64,000 nucleotides of DNA from Alistipes sp. Lineage in GTDB: Bacteria; Bacteroidota; Bacteroidia; Bacteroidales; Rikenellaceae. Below, in pieces: positions 52,600 to 62,741 of this stretch; the stretch's first letter is position 1; the number at the start of each line of letters is the position of its first letter. The DNA lies in contig JAGBXR010000023.1 of assembly GCA_017629145.1 (NCBI GenBank), positions 1 through 64,000 of the forward strand, in the 5' to 3' direction. The notes beneath the pieces were generated by a model that ran no database searches, was not told where the DNA came from, and was given only the letters and a program-made list of their open reading frames with translations. The position numbers and the translations under genes are program-made.

Positions 52600-52684
52600 T
52601 AGTTGCGGAAGTGTGAGTAACACGAGGCGCAAACGATGAAAATAAAACATTATCAAACTATAACTACTTAATAATTCGTTTATT

Positions 52685-53065
52685 ATGGCTAATGTACCTG
52701 CAAATTTGAAGTATTCTAACGACCACGAGTGGTGTCGTGTAGAGGGCGATGTAGCTGTTATCGGTATTACAGACTACGCTCAGTCACAGCTTGGTGATAT
52801 CGTATTCGTTGACGTTCCTACTGTTGGCGAGACTATCGAGGCTAACGAGGTATTCGGCTCTATCGAGGCTGTTAAGACTGTATCTGATGCTTTCTCACCT
52901 GTAGGTGGCGAGGTATTGGAGTTCAACGAGGCAGTTGAGGCTGACTCTTCACTCGTAAACAAGGATCCATACGGTGAGGGTTGGTTGGTAAAGATCAAGA
53001 TGTCTAATCCTGCTGAGGTTGAGGGTTTGCTTGATGCAGCAGCTTATGAGGCTCTTATCGGCTAA
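52685..53065 (+). CDS. gcvH: Glycine cleavage system H protein
   Basis: The lipoyl carrier of the glycine cleavage system. The 126-residue protein has the family start [23 protein letters not shown] and the lipoyl lysine Lys64 in [11 protein letters not shown], followed by [10 protein letters not shown] and [13 protein letters not shown]. It is monocistronic here; gcvT and gcvP are not in the window. Together with fhs it belongs to one-carbon metabolism. Confidence 0.97.
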   Translation: MANVPANLKYSNDHEWCRVEGDVAVIGITDYAQSQLGDIVFVDVPTVGETIEANEVFGSIEAVKTVSDAFSPVGGEVLEFNEAVEADSSLVNKDPYGEGWLVKIKMSNPAEVEGLLDAAAYEALIG

Positions 53066-53083
53066 TTACATCGAAAAAAAATG

Positions 53084-53122
53084 TTCCCCGAGAGTCATAT
53101 GACTTTCGGGGAATTTTTTTTT
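53084..53122. terminator. Terminator of gcvH
   Basis: Stem TTCCCCGAGAGTC (53084-53096) / GACTTTCGGGGAA (53101-53113), one G-T pair, with nine T after it and an A-run before it. Confidence 0.92.
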
Positions 53123-53125
53123 ACT

Positions 53126-53244
53126 GAATGTGTATAATAATGCTCTTTTGTCGTTACGCTTGGTAGCAAAATCCTCATTTACGCCGAGTAAACTGCGGTT
53201 TTGCTACCTTCGCAAGCCTATAAATAGCATTATTCTACACATTC
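53126..53244. repeat. Nested palindromic repeat, copy D
   Basis: Outer arms GAATGTGTATAATAATGCT (53126-53144) / AGCATTATTCTACACATTC (53226-53244), one mismatch. Inner arms GGTAGCAAAA (53162-53171) / TTTTGCTACC (53199-53208), perfect. Innermost TTTAC (53178-53182) / GTAAA (53188-53192), flanked by TCCTCA and CTGCGG. This is the best-formed copy in the window. Confidence 0.88.
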
Positions 53245-53271
53245 ATTTTTTTTGCTAGAAGGTGTACAAAG

Positions 53272-53374
53272 CAATGCTCTTTTGTCGTTACGCTTGGTAC
53301 TTTCGTAATGAATTTAGGGAATATAAGGAGTTTAGTGAGTTTAATGTCACTCTTCCTTATATTCCCTAATTTCA
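53272..53374. repeat. Truncated repeat copy joined to a 21-bp inverted repeat
   Basis: The segment 53272-53299 repeats the left part of copy D (AATGCTCTTTTGTCGTTACG then CTTGGTA). Its continuation is replaced by an inverted repeat, arms 53309-53329 and 53354-53374 (core TTAGGGAATATAAGGA and its complement, one mismatch over 21). It lies 38 bases beyond the end of the FNT gene and may also serve as its 3' end, though no T-run follows. Confidence 0.7.
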
Positions 53375-53412
53375 ATGGTATATCTTCCTAAAAGACTACG
53401 TCTATGCTTCTG

Positions 53413-54015
53413 CTACTGATTAAACTGCTTGCCCATAAACCAACGTGGGAGATTGCAGCCGATGTAGTTGCCTACAACCGAGTACAACCACGCCATAACC
53501 ATCCACGGTGCAAAGTCGCCGTGCAAGATTGCTACGCAGTAGTAGAAGGCGTCGGCGATACTATGTGGAAGGCCGCACATAATAAACACTGGAACACCAT
53601 AGAGCAGTGGTAGGTATGTACCACTGCGCACACCATACAGTGCAAGTGTCACGATAACGCCCGTGCCCACAGAGGTAATTGCGATATTCCACGATGCCGC
53701 CTCGCGTGCCGCCATAATGGTCTGGAGCGTGGCTAAAGCGTTGTCGCTAACCTCCACAGTAGAGTATGCTATGCCAGCCATAAGAAGGCAACCCAGAGCA
53801 TTAAGCACAACCATAGGCAGCAGCTGTAGCGACTCCTTATATGGAAGATAGCCGGCCTTGCCTGTGAAGAGCAGCGACTTGCTGATGCTTACCGACATAA
53901 GACCAAAGGCGAAGAGCACAGCTCCGCCCAGGCCTCCGACGTGCAGGAATACGAGGCCGGCAATGCCGATCAGAAGACCGGCAAATACCGACATCGAAAT
54001 AAACTGCCTCACCAT
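53413..54015 (-). CDS. Formate/nitrite transporter (FNT) family protein
   Basis: A six-helix membrane protein of 200 residues, shorter than the usual 260-280 for FNT channels. The segments VGGLGGAVLFAFGLM, LLFTGKAGYL and the terminal VVGNYIGCNLPRW correspond to FNT helix starts and the GNxxGG element. The permeating anion (formate, nitrite or other) cannot be told. The ATG overlaps the leuS stop by one base. The short length could mean loss of loops rather than truncation, since both ends align. Confidence 0.75.
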   Translation of the reverse strand: MVRQFISMSVFAGLLIGIAGLVFLHVGGLGGAVLFAFGLMSVSISKSLLFTGKAGYLPYKESLQLLPMVVLNALGCLLMAGIAYSTVEVSDNALATLQTIMAAREAASWNIAITSVGTGVIVTLALYGVRSGTYLPLLYGVPVFIMCGLPHSIADAFYYCVAILHGDFAPWMVMAWLYSVVGNYIGCNLPRWFMGKQFNQ

Positions 54016-56771
54016 TACATTACGATATTGATGATCTTGCCCTTGACAACGATAATCTTCTTGGGCTGCTTACCTTCAAGCCACTTCTGAGCACCCTCGG
54101 TAGTGACGATATCCGCAACGATAGCCTCCTGTGATAGGTCGAGAGCATACTCCTGCTTGAAGCGGAGCTTGCCGTTGATCATCACTGGATACTCGAACGA
54201 GTTCTCAACGAGATACTCTGGACAGAACTTTGGGAACGCAGCATCGCATACCGATGTCTCGTGGCCCAAAGTGTGCCACAACTCCTCGGCGATGTGTGGT
54301 GCGAATGGTGCGATAAGAGCTGTCAATGGCTCCAAAATTTCGCGCTTCGAGCAGTCGCCAAGCTCGTTGAGACAGATCATAAAGGCTGCAACCGATGTGT
54401 TGAACGAGAAGTTCTCGATATCCTCGCTAACCTTCTTGATAGTCTTGTGCAGAGTCTTAAGCTCGGCAGGTGTAGCCTTCTCGTCGTTTACGAGCATCAC
54501 GCCATCGCGTGAGTAGAACTTCGACCACAAGCGGCGCAAGAACTTATGCACACCGTCGATACCGTTGGTATCCCAAGGCTTCGACTGCTCCAATGGGCCG
54601 AGGAACATCTCGTACATACGCAATGTGTCGGCGCCATATGTGTCGACGATATAGTCGGGATTTACGACGTTGAACATCGACTTCGACATCTTCTCGATAG
54701 CCCATCCGCATATGTACTTGCCATCCTCGAGGATGAACTCTGCATCTACGAACTCGGGGCGCCAAGCGCGGAATGCCTCGAGGTCGAGAACATCGTTCTT
54801 CACGATATTCACATCAACGTGAATCTCCTGGGTCTCATACTCGCCCTTAAGACCGAGCGACACGAACTTGTTGGTGCCCACAACACGGTATACGAAGTTC
54901 GAACGACCCTGGATCATACCCTGGTTAACGAGCTTCTTGAATGGCTCGGCCTCGCATACGTAGCCCAAGTCGTAGAGGAACATATTCCAGAAGCGTGAGT
55001 ACATCAGGTGACCAGTAGCGTGCTCGATACCACCTACATACAGGTCGACATTTCGCCAGTATTCGTTAGCCTCGCGGCTTACAAGTTCCTCATTGTTGCG
55101 TGGATCCATATATCGGAGGAAGTATGCCGATGAGCCTGCGAAGCCTGGCATTGTTGAGAGCTCATATGGATGACCCTCGGCAGTGTGCCACTCTGCAACG
55201 CGTGCCAATGGTGGCTCACCCTCGGCAGTAGGACCGAAGTTCTGGATTGCAGGGAGTGTCAATGGCAGCTGCTCATCGCCAAGGCGGTAGGCAACGTCGT
55301 TCTTATAGTAGATAGGGAATGGCTCGCCCCAGTATCTCTGGCGTGAGAAGATAGCATCGCGAAGACGATAGTTAACCAAACGCTTACCGATACCGCGCTT
55401 CTCTACCTCGGCAAACATAAAGCCGATCGCCTCCTTAACATCCATACCGTTGATAAGCTCCGAGTTGATGAGCTTGCCCTCCTTGGCATCGTACGACTCC
55501 TTTTCGATATTACCACCCTCAACAACTGGAATGATATCGAGGCCGAAGTGACGTGCGAAGGCATAATCTCGCGAGTCGTGTGCTGGTACGGCCATAATAG
55601 CACCAGTACCATAGCCCGAGAGAACGTAGTCAGAGATGTAGATAGGAATCTGCTGACCAGTGAATGGGTTGATAGCATACGAGCCAGTCTTCACACCGCT
55701 CACACGCTTGGTGTCGGCGATACGCTCGCGCTCCGAACGACGCTTCGTCTCGGTGATATATGCCTCGACAGCCTCGCGGTTATCCTCTGTAGTAAGCTCC
55801 GCAACCCACTCGTGCTCGGGTGCGATAACCATAAACGTAACGCCATAGATCGTGTCGGGACGTGTGGTGAAGATCTCGAGCTTGCGCTCCGAGTCAGCAA
55901 CGTCGAAGAATACCTGGGCACCTACCGAGCGACCGATCCAGTTGCGCTGAATCTCCTTGAGCGACTCGCTCCACTCCAGCTCCTCGAGACCATCGAGCAT
56001 TCGCTGTGCATAGGCCGTAACGCGCAACAACCACTGCTTCATACGCTTCTGCTCTACGGGGTGGCCTCCACGCACCGAGAGACCCTCCTTAACCTCGTCG
56101 TTAGCGAGTACGGTGCCGAGTGCTGGACACCAGTTCACCATAGTGTCGGCACGGAAGGCGAGGCGGTAGTTCTGTAGCGTCTGCTCCTTCTCGGCCTCCG
56201 ACATTGCGCACCACTGCTCGGCCGTGAAGTTCAGGCTTGCAGTCTCGGCTGCGTCGAGGCCTTTGGTACCATTAGCCTCGAAATGTGCTACAAGCGCGCT
56301 GATAGGCTCGGCCTTGCGTGTGAGGTTGTTGTACCAGTGGTCGAACATCTTGAGGAATGCCCACTGTGTCCAATGGTAGTACTCTGGCTCGCAGGTGCGC
56401 ACCTCGCGCGACCAGTCGAACGAGAAACCAATCTTATCGAGCTGTGAGCGGTAACGTGCGATGTTCTCCTCGGTAGTTACTGCTGGGTGCTGACCTGTCT
56501 GGATAGCATACTGCTCGGCTGGAAGACCGAAGGCGTCGTAGCCCATAGGGTGCAATACGTTGAAACCCGACTGACGCTTGTAGCGCGAGTAGATATCCGA
56601 TGCGATATATCCGAGAGGGTGACCAACGTGAAGACCTGCTCCCGATGGGTAGGGGAACATATCCAAAACATAGAACTTGGGGCGTGAGGCGTCAACCTCA
56701 ACCTTGTAGGTTCCCTCCTCCTTCCATCTCTTTTGCCATTTCGATTCTATGGCTCTAAAATCGTATTCCAT
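54015..56771 (-). CDS. leuS: Leucine--tRNA ligase
   Basis: Charges tRNA-Leu with leucine. The 918-residue class Ia synthetase has the HIGH motif as HVGH (48-51, in [18 protein letters not shown]), the editing insertion ([19 protein letters not shown]) and KMSKS near residue 694 ([14 protein letters not shown]). It lies 50 bases downstream of the S4-domain gene and is coupled to the FNT gene by a one-base overlap. Confidence 0.98.
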   Translation of the reverse strand: MEYDFRAIESKWQKRWKEEGTYKVEVDASRPKFYVLDMFPYPSGAGLHVGHPLGYIASDIYSRYKRQSGFNVLHPMGYDAFGLPAEQYAIQTGQHPAVTTEENIARYRSQLDKIGFSFDWSREVRTCEPEYYHWTQWAFLKMFDHWYNNLTRKAEPISALVAHFEANGTKGLDAAETASLNFTAEQWCAMSEAEKEQTLQNYRLAFRADTMVNWCPALGTVLANDEVKEGLSVRGGHPVEQKRMKQWLLRVTAYAQRMLDGLEELEWSESLKEIQRNWIGRSVGAQVFFDVADSERKLEIFTTRPDTIYGVTFMVIAPEHEWVAELTTEDNREAVEAYITETKRRSERERIADTKRVSGVKTGSYAINPFTGQQIPIYISDYVLSGYGTGAIMAVPAHDSRDYAFARHFGLDIIPVVEGGNIEKESYDAKEGKLINSELINGMDVKEAIGFMFAEVEKRGIGKRLVNYRLRDAIFSRQRYWGEPFPIYYKNDVAYRLGDEQLPLTLPAIQNFGPTAEGEPPLARVAEWHTAEGHPYELSTMPGFAGSSAYFLRYMDPRNNEELVSREANEYWRNVDLYVGGIEHATGHLMYSRFWNMFLYDLGYVCEAEPFKKLVNQGMIQGRSNFVYRVVGTNKFVSLGLKGEYETQEIHVDVNIVKNDVLDLEAFRAWRPEFVDAEFILEDGKYICGWAIEKMSKSMFNVVNPDYIVDTYGADTLRMYEMFLGPLEQSKPWDTNGIDGVHKFLRRLWSKFYSRDGVMLVNDEKATPAELKTLHKTIKKVSEDIENFSFNTSVAAFMICLNELGDCSKREILEPLTALIAPFAPHIAEELWHTLGHETSVCDAAFPKFCPEYLVENSFEYPVMINGKLRFKQEYALDLSQEAIVADIVTTEGAQKWLEGKQPKKIIVVKGKIINIVM

Positions 56772-56821
56772 AACTCTTTGTGTTTTATATTGTTTTGTTA
56801 TTTTGTTTGCTTCCTGTAAAT

Positions 56822-57241
56822 CTAATCTTCATCCTCATCGTCGAAGGCTCCGTCATCGAAGTAGAAGCCGTCCATCAGCGCGTCGATATCTCGGCGCTCC
56901 TTCTTTGTTGGGCGGCCCGTACCGCGGTCGCGGAAGACGAAGATAGTCTCGTGTGGTACGTTGAGTTTATCCAGCTCCTCCTGTGGTGTGCAGTTCAGGC
57001 AGAACATAGGCACGTTCTTCGCAGGCTGGCGGCTCGATACCAGATCGAGAACCTTATAGCTGTAGGTTATACGCTCGCGGCGTACGGTGATTATGTCACC
57101 TGTCTTAACCTCGCGCGATGGCTTGGCATAGGCGTCGTTTACCATAACGCGGTTTTGGCGTATGGCATCTGCGGCATCGCTGCGCGTCTTGAAGATGCGC
57201 ACAGCCCACAGATACTTATCCAGTCTTATATCGTTACTCAT
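56822..57241 (-). CDS. S4-domain RNA-binding protein (Hsp15-like)
   Basis: A 139-residue cytoplasmic protein with an N-terminal S4 fold: [23 protein letters not shown], then [22 protein letters not shown]. This is the HslR/Hsp15 group, which binds ribosomal RNA of stalled 50S subunits. The C-terminal part has [16 protein letters not shown] and an acidic end. The ATG at 57239-57241 is chosen because the S4 domain starts there; it overlaps ftsW by eight bases. A longer frame upstream is rejected. Confidence 0.87.
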   Translation of the reverse strand: MSNDIRLDKYLWAVRIFKTRSDAADAIRQNRVMVNDAYAKPSREVKTGDIITVRRERITYSYKVLDLVSSRQPAKNVPMFCLNCTPQEELDKLNVPHETIFVFRDRGTGRPTKKERRDIDALMDGFYFDDGAFDDEDED

Positions 57242-58520
57242 TGTTGTTACTCTTTGCGGTTTGTCGTTTTTCGGCCTCTCGTTTTTCGGCGAGAGCATTC
57301 GTGCGGCTGATGCTGATGATTATGCCTATGGCGATGCTCGTGAACAACATCGATGTGCCACCTCGCGATATCAGCGGCAGGGTCTGTCCTGTCTCGGGGA
57401 TGATGTTTATCTGCACAAGGATGTGGAGCAGAGCCTGTATCGTGATAAGTAGTCCGAGACCTGCCGTAGCAAGCATCGAGAATGCCGTATGACATCGTCG
57501 GCATATCTCTATCGAGCGGAAGAATATCCACAAGTAGAGCAGCATAAGCAGCAGGGCGGTGATGATGCCATACTCCGAGACGAAGAAGGCGTAGGCATAG
57601 TCGCTCTCGGGGTGGACGACAACTACGCGCGAGGTGCTGTGTCCTGCGCCCTCGCCGAAGAGTCCTCCGTTGCGTATTGCTACCATTGCACGTTGCGTAT
57701 CCGACATATCGGTCATCGACTGGCACTTGCCATCCGTAGTCCACTCCTTGGTCCACGCCTTGAGTCGACCTCCTGCCGTATCGCCACGACCAAGTCCCAG
57801 CACACCGAGGCATAAACCTCCAACTGCGCACATCACAACGATAAACTTCGTGATCTCCTTGATGCTCACGCGGCCTATGTAGAGCATAATGATCGATGCT
57901 CCCATAATGATTATCGCCGACGAGGTATGAGCCGGAAGAATCACTCCGCACGAGAGCATAACAGGACCGAGCAGAGGTATTGTATTCTCGCGTATAATGC
58001 GCTTCTGGGCTGGATCACCGAGTTTGAACGATGTGGGCAGCAGATGTATCTTGTTGATGTCGAGCTGTCGGGGCTCCATACATTTCGCAAGCATAAGGAT
58101 GGTCATAATCTTCAGACCCTCCGATGGCTGAAACTGGAATGGACCGATAGGCAGCCAGCGCGCTGCACCGTTAGTGGTCGAGCCAAAGAGGTAGGCTGCA
58201 ACAGTAAGTGCTACGAAGAGATAGTATAGCACAGGCGTGTAGCGACGGAAGGTGTGAAAATCCATCTTATGTATGAAGTAGATGAGCGGTATGGACATAA
58301 GCACGAACATAAGCTGCGTGCGCAGAGCATCCGTTGTGCTCATCTTCGAGGTGATATCATACGCCATCTTGGCCGTCGAGGAGTATACCACAAGGATCGA
58401 GAGGATGATCAGCACGGCGTAGATAATCCACATCGTGCGATCTCCCTCGAATATGCGGCTGGCATCATCGAAGATGCTTCTGCTCCTCTGGGCTGATGGG
58501 TTGTTTTTAGGTCTGGTCAT
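57234..58520 (-). CDS. ftsW: Peptidoglycan polymerase FtsW (SEDS family)
   Basis: FtsW polymerises septal glycan from lipid II together with a class B PBP. The 428-residue protein has about ten helices and the SEDS signatures NGAARWLPIGPFQFQPSEG, HPESDYAYAFFVSEYG and the C-terminal TGQTLPLISRGGTSML. It follows murD by eight bases; the order here is ftsI, murE, mraY, murD, ftsW. The next gene is not murG but an S4-domain protein. Confidence 0.93.
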   Translation of the reverse strand: MTRPKNNPSAQRSRSIFDDASRIFEGDRTMWIIYAVLIILSILVVYSSTAKMAYDITSKMSTTDALRTQLMFVLMSIPLIYFIHKMDFHTFRRYTPVLYYLFVALTVAAYLFGSTTNGAARWLPIGPFQFQPSEGLKIMTILMLAKCMEPRQLDINKIHLLPTSFKLGDPAQKRIIRENTIPLLGPVMLSCGVILPAHTSSAIIIMGASIIMLYIGRVSIKEITKFIVVMCAVGGLCLGVLGLGRGDTAGGRLKAWTKEWTTDGKCQSMTDMSDTQRAMVAIRNGGLFGEGAGHSTSRVVVVHPESDYAYAFFVSEYGIITALLLMLLYLWIFFRSIEICRRCHTAFSMLATAGLGLLITIQALLHILVQINIIPETGQTLPLISRGGTSMLFTSIAIGIIISISRTNALAEKREAEKRQTAKSNNNE

Positions 58521-58528
58521 AATGGGGG

Positions 58529-59896
58529 TTAGTCGTTAAGTACATTCTCCTTGACCCACTCCTTGAACATACGGCCACGCTCCTCGTAGTTGCGGAACAG
58601 ATCGAAGCTTGCACACGCTGGCGAGAGCAATACCGTATCGCCACTGCGTGCTTCGTTGCGTGCTGCACGCATAGCCTCGTCGAGCGACTTGCAGTCGTAG
58701 ATCTTTGGCACAATGCCATCGAACTCGCGGCGGAGCTTGCTGTTGTCCACACCCATACAGATGAGCGCCTTCACCTTGCGGCGTGCGAACTCCTTGAGTG
58801 GGGTGTAGTCGTTACCCTTGTCCGTGCCGCCGGCAATCCACACCGTTGGGCGCTTCATACTCTCGAGGGCGTACCATACCGAGTCGACGTTCGTAGCCTT
58901 CGAGTCATTCACCCACTCGATGTCGTCGCGCTTGCCAGCAGGCTCGAGACGGTGCTCTACGGGCGAGAAATCGTATATCGAACGCTTGATGTTGCGAGGC
59001 TCGATGCCTGCGGCGAGTGTTGCGAGTGCTGCCGCCATAGCGTTGTAGACGTTGTGCATACCCTCGATCTTCATCTTGCGTGTGTCGATCGTAACCGACT
59101 TCTTGCCTACCGTAGCTGTGAAGCTGTGACCCTCGAGTACAGCATCGCCATCACCACTCGCAATGGCAGTGTTGATGGCAAACGGGAGCTGTCGTGCGCG
59201 TAGTGTAGCGTCCATATTGTCGAGCATATGCTGTGTCTCGGCATCGTCGGCCGAGTAGATGAAGGCATCGCTTGCAGTCTGATTCTGCGTGATGCGCATC
59301 TTCGAGCGTGCGTAGTTCTCGAGCTTATAGTCGTAGCGGTCGAGGTGGTCGGGCGTGATGTTTGTGAGCACGCCGATGTCGGCCTTGAACTTATAGCAGC
59401 CATCGAGCTGAAACGAGCTGAGCTCCAGCACGTGCCAGAAGTAGCGGTCGGTGGCTACCGAGTAGGCGAAGCTCTCGCCGATGTTTCCGCCGAGTGCCAC
59501 CTTGCGGCCAGCATCCGACATAATCTTGTAGATGAGCGACGTTGTCGTAGTCTTGCCATTCGAACCAGTGATGCATATGGTCTTGGCTACGCCCTTGTAG
59601 CGACCTGCGAACTCTATCTCCGAGATGATGGGTGTGCCCTTCTCGCGGAGCTTCACGACGATAGGTGCTGTGTCGGGGATGCCTGGCGATTTGATTACCT
59701 CGTGAGCATCGAGGATTCGCTCCTCGGTGTGCTGTCCCTCTTCGTACTCCACGCCCCACTCGTCAAGTCGCTCCTTGAACTTTGGCGCGATTTTACCCAT
59801 ATCCGAGAGGAAGGTGTCGAAACCCTTCTTCTTGGCGAGGATTGCAGAGCCGTAGCCCGAGATACCTCCGCCGAGTACTACTATCTTACGTTTCAT
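58529..59896 (-). CDS. murD: UDP-N-acetylmuramoyl-L-alanine--D-glutamate ligase
   Basis: Adds D-glutamate to UDP-MurNAc-L-Ala. The 455-residue protein has an N-terminal UDP-binding domain (VVLGGGISGYGSAIL), the ATP loop CITGSNGKTTTTSLIY (about 107-122), the NITPDHLDRY segment, and the C-terminal domain with EWVNDSKATNVDS and WIAGGTDKGNDY. It lies in the dcw run between mraY and ftsW. Confidence 0.96.
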   Translation of the reverse strand: MKRKIVVLGGGISGYGSAILAKKKGFDTFLSDMGKIAPKFKERLDEWGVEYEEGQHTEERILDAHEVIKSPGIPDTAPIVVKLREKGTPIISEIEFAGRYKGVAKTICITGSNGKTTTTSLIYKIMSDAGRKVALGGNIGESFAYSVATDRYFWHVLELSSFQLDGCYKFKADIGVLTNITPDHLDRYDYKLENYARSKMRITQNQTASDAFIYSADDAETQHMLDNMDATLRARQLPFAINTAIASGDGDAVLEGHSFTATVGKKSVTIDTRKMKIEGMHNVYNAMAAALATLAAGIEPRNIKRSIYDFSPVEHRLEPAGKRDDIEWVNDSKATNVDSVWYALESMKRPTVWIAGGTDKGNDYTPLKEFARRKVKALICMGVDNSKLRREFDGIVPKIYDCKSLDEAMRAARNEARSGDTVLLSPACASFDLFRNYEERGRMFKEWVKENVLND

Positions 59897-59939
59897 ACTA
59901 TATCTTGCGTTTTATTGTTTCGTTCTATGAATGTTGGCT

Positions 59940-61187
59940 TTACTGTAGCTTGAGTGTTGCGAGTGTGAGTGCCGAGAGCAGCAACGAGATGATGAAGAAG
60001 CGCATCATAATCTTTGTCTCGAACATACCTCGCTTCTGGTAGTGGTGGTGCAGAGGCGACATCAGGAATATGCGTCGACCCTCGCCATACTTCTTCTTCG
60101 TATACTTGAAGTATCCCACCTGTAACATTACCGACAACGACTCTACGAGGAAGATGCCGCAGAGAAGTGGCAGCAGGAGTTCCTTGCGCAGACATAGTGC
60201 AAGTACGGCAATAAGACCGCCAATGGTGAGCGAACCGGTGTCGCCCATAAATATCTGCGCGGGGAAGGAGTTATACCACAAAAAGCCGATGAGCGCACCT
60301 GCAAATGCCGCAGCAAAGATGATAAGCTCGCCACTATCGGGTATGTACATAATGTTGAGGTAGTCCGAGTAGATGACGTGTCCCGAGAGGTAGGAGAGCA
60401 TACCGAGCACTAGGACTATTGGAACCGAGACACCCGTAAGCAGACCATCGATACCATCTGTGAGGTTTGCACCATTCGAAACGGCTGTGATGACGAATAT
60501 CGCAACAACGATATAGAGCAGCCACGCCATCGTCTCGTTGCCCATAGTGAGAACTGCGTAGTCGAGTTCCGTATCCTTGAGGAACGGAATTGATGTCTTG
60601 GTGCTCTTCTCCGCTACGGTGCTCACCAGACGGCGCTCGGTGTAGTTGCCCAGAGTCTCGCCCGACTGGTCATCGGTGACGGTGTACGACGATACCTCGT
60701 AGCTTTTTTCGCGGATGACGATATCCTCCGAGAGCCACATCGTTGTGCCCACGATGATGCCGAGGCCCACCTGCCCCACAACCTTGAAGCGACCCTTGAG
60801 ACCCTCCTTCTTGTGGCGGAATACCTTGATGTAGTCATCCAGACCACCGATAAAGCCAAGCCATATGGTCGAGATGAGCATCAGTTGCACATATACGTTC
60901 CCGAGGTCGCCAAAGAGCAACACAGGAACAATGATGGCGAGCAGAATGATGATACCACCCATCGTTGGCGTACCCTTCTTCTGGAGTTGTCCCTCGAGAC
61001 CGAGGTCGCGGATATCCTCGCCAATCTGCTTGCGGCGCAGAAGACGGATGATATACTTACCAAAGAAGATGGTGATAAGCAACGAAAGTACGATTGCGGC
61101 TACGGCACGGAACGAGATATACTCGCCGATACGCATTCCCGGGAGGTCGGTGTGCTGGTTTAGATATTCGAAAAGACGATATAACAT
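59940..61187 (-). CDS. mraY: Phospho-N-acetylmuramoyl-pentapeptide transferase
   Basis: MraY makes lipid I from UDP-MurNAc-pentapeptide and undecaprenyl phosphate. The 415-residue membrane protein has about ten helices and the signatures [13 protein letters not shown], the aspartate pair [21 protein letters not shown], the [12 protein letters not shown] site and the final MSPLHHHYQ histidine cluster. An insertion of about 50 residues around 165-215 (beta-rich, [11 protein letters not shown]) extends it beyond the usual 360 residues, as in other Bacteroidetes MraY proteins. Confidence 0.96.
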   Translation of the reverse strand: MLYRLFEYLNQHTDLPGMRIGEYISFRAVAAIVLSLLITIFFGKYIIRLLRRKQIGEDIRDLGLEGQLQKKGTPTMGGIIILLAIIVPVLLFGDLGNVYVQLMLISTIWLGFIGGLDDYIKVFRHKKEGLKGRFKVVGQVGLGIIVGTTMWLSEDIVIREKSYEVSSYTVTDDQSGETLGNYTERRLVSTVAEKSTKTSIPFLKDTELDYAVLTMGNETMAWLLYIVVAIFVITAVSNGANLTDGIDGLLTGVSVPIVLVLGMLSYLSGHVIYSDYLNIMYIPDSGELIIFAAAFAGALIGFLWYNSFPAQIFMGDTGSLTIGGLIAVLALCLRKELLLPLLCGIFLVESLSVMLQVGYFKYTKKKYGEGRRIFLMSPLHHHYQKRGMFETKIMMRFFIISLLLSALTLATLKLQ

Positions 61188-61234
61188 AGTTGTAGTCTAC
61201 TCTTAAAATTGTGCTCGTTAGGTTTAAATAAATA

Positions 61235-62698
61235 TTAGTTTGCGTTGTGTGTCGAGGTGAATGCCTCGCGGATTTGCTCTCGGTCGTCGAAGTGGTGCTT
61301 CTCGGTGCCGATAATCTGGTAATCCTCGTGGCCCTTGCCTGCGATAAGTATGATGTCACCCTTGTGGGCCATCATTGCCGCTGTGCGTATAGCCTCGCGA
61401 CGGTCGCTGATGCGAAGATAGTTGTGCTTATCCTTGACGCCTGCAACCATATCGTCGAGTATCGCCTCGGGATTCTCGGTGCGTGGGTTGTCCGATGTGA
61501 AGATTGCCGTTGTGGCATACTTCGCAGCGATAGATGCCATCTCGGGGCGCTTCGTGCGGTCGCGGTCACCACCACAGCCACATACTACAAAGAGTCGCTG
61601 GTTGTCGCGGCGTAGCTCCTCGATAGTCTCGAGAACATTCTCCAGAGCATCGGGCGTATGGGCATAGTCGACAATAGCCATCGTGCCGTCGTTGGCTACG
61701 ATAGTCTCGAAGCGACCACTTACGGGGCGGAGCTGCGAGAGTATGGTCAAAGCCTCCATCTTATCGACACCGAGCAGGCGCGCTGCGGCATATACGGTCG
61801 TGAGGTTGTAGGCGTTGAACTTTCCCGAGAACTTTACCCACGTCTCCACACCATCGAGGTTGAGAAGCATACCATCTGGCAGCATCTCGATAACCTTGCA
61901 GCGGTAGTCGGCCATCGAGCGCAGCGACAGACGGTAGATGTGTGCCTTGCAATTCTGAACCATTACCTCGCCGTTGCGGTCATCGATATTTGTGACTGCC
62001 CAGGCATCCTCTGACAGAGCATCGAAGAACGAGCGCTTGGCGCGGATGTACTCCTTGTAGGTGCCGTGGTAGTCGAGGTGGTCGTGTGTGAGGTTGCTAA
62101 ATAGTGCGCCCTCGAAGTGCAGACCTGCGATGCGGTGCTGTGCTGCGGCGTGCGACGATACCTCCATAAAGCAGTAGTCGCAACCAGCCTCCACCATACG
62201 ACGCATCATCGCGTTGAGGCGTATGGCATCGGGTGTGGTGTGCGTCGAATCGATACGCTCCTCGCCAATGCGGTAGACAACCGTCGAGATGAGTCCTGCG
62301 CGGTAGCCAAGTGCTGTGAACATATCGTAGAGTAGGGTGGCTGTCGTAGTTTTGCCGTTGGTGCCCGTAACACCCACCAGGTGGAGCTCGTGTGAGGGGT
62401 GGTCGTAGAACGAGGCTGCCATAGCTGCCATCGCCACGTTGCTATCCTTGACCACGATGTAGCTCACCTCGTCGTTGCGCTCTTCGGGGAGCTGCTGGCA
62501 TACGACAGCTACTGCACCGCGCTCGATAGCCGAGGATATGTAGTTGTGTCCGTCGCTTGCTACGCCCGTTACGGCGAAGAAGCAGGCGCCAGCCTCGATG
62601 CGGCGCGAGTCATACTCCAGAGCTGTAATCTCGGGGTTTTTGGGGTTGTATATCTCTATCGCCTCAACATCGGCGATAATATCTTCAAATCGTTTCAT
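61235..62698 (-). CDS. murE: UDP-MurNAc-tripeptide synthetase, meso-DAP type
   Basis: Adds the third residue to the peptidoglycan stem peptide. The 487-residue protein has the ATP loop VGVTGTNGKTTTATLLYD (about 109-126), SSHAAAQHRIAG, LTHDHLDYHGT and, near residues 401-404, DNPR (TSDNPRTENPEA), the motif that selects meso-diaminopimelate over lysine. It links with aspartokinase at 19397, which starts the DAP route. Gap to the PBP gene is 43 bases. Confidence 0.96.
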   Translation of the reverse strand: MKRFEDIIADVEAIEIYNPKNPEITALEYDSRRIEAGACFFAVTGVASDGHNYISSAIERGAVAVVCQQLPEERNDEVSYIVVKDSNVAMAAMAASFYDHPSHELHLVGVTGTNGKTTTATLLYDMFTALGYRAGLISTVVYRIGEERIDSTHTTPDAIRLNAMMRRMVEAGCDYCFMEVSSHAAAQHRIAGLHFEGALFSNLTHDHLDYHGTYKEYIRAKRSFFDALSEDAWAVTNIDDRNGEVMVQNCKAHIYRLSLRSMADYRCKVIEMLPDGMLLNLDGVETWVKFSGKFNAYNLTTVYAAARLLGVDKMEALTILSQLRPVSGRFETIVANDGTMAIVDYAHTPDALENVLETIEELRRDNQRLFVVCGCGGDRDRTKRPEMASIAAKYATTAIFTSDNPRTENPEAILDDMVAGVKDKHNYLRISDRREAIRTAAMMAHKGDIILIAGKGHEDYQIIGTEKHHFDDREQIREAFTSTHNAN

Positions 62699-62741
62699 CT
62701 GCTTTTGGTAGCTCTATTTTTGTTTCCTGTTTTCTTCGTGT

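Noticed and set aside
53126..53374. Integron attC sites (stem-loops with a GTTRRRY core)
   Set aside because: The box reads GTTACGC or GTTATAC, which does not fit GTTRRRY, the conserved TCCTCA/CTGCGG parts are not attC features and no cassettes or intI occur.
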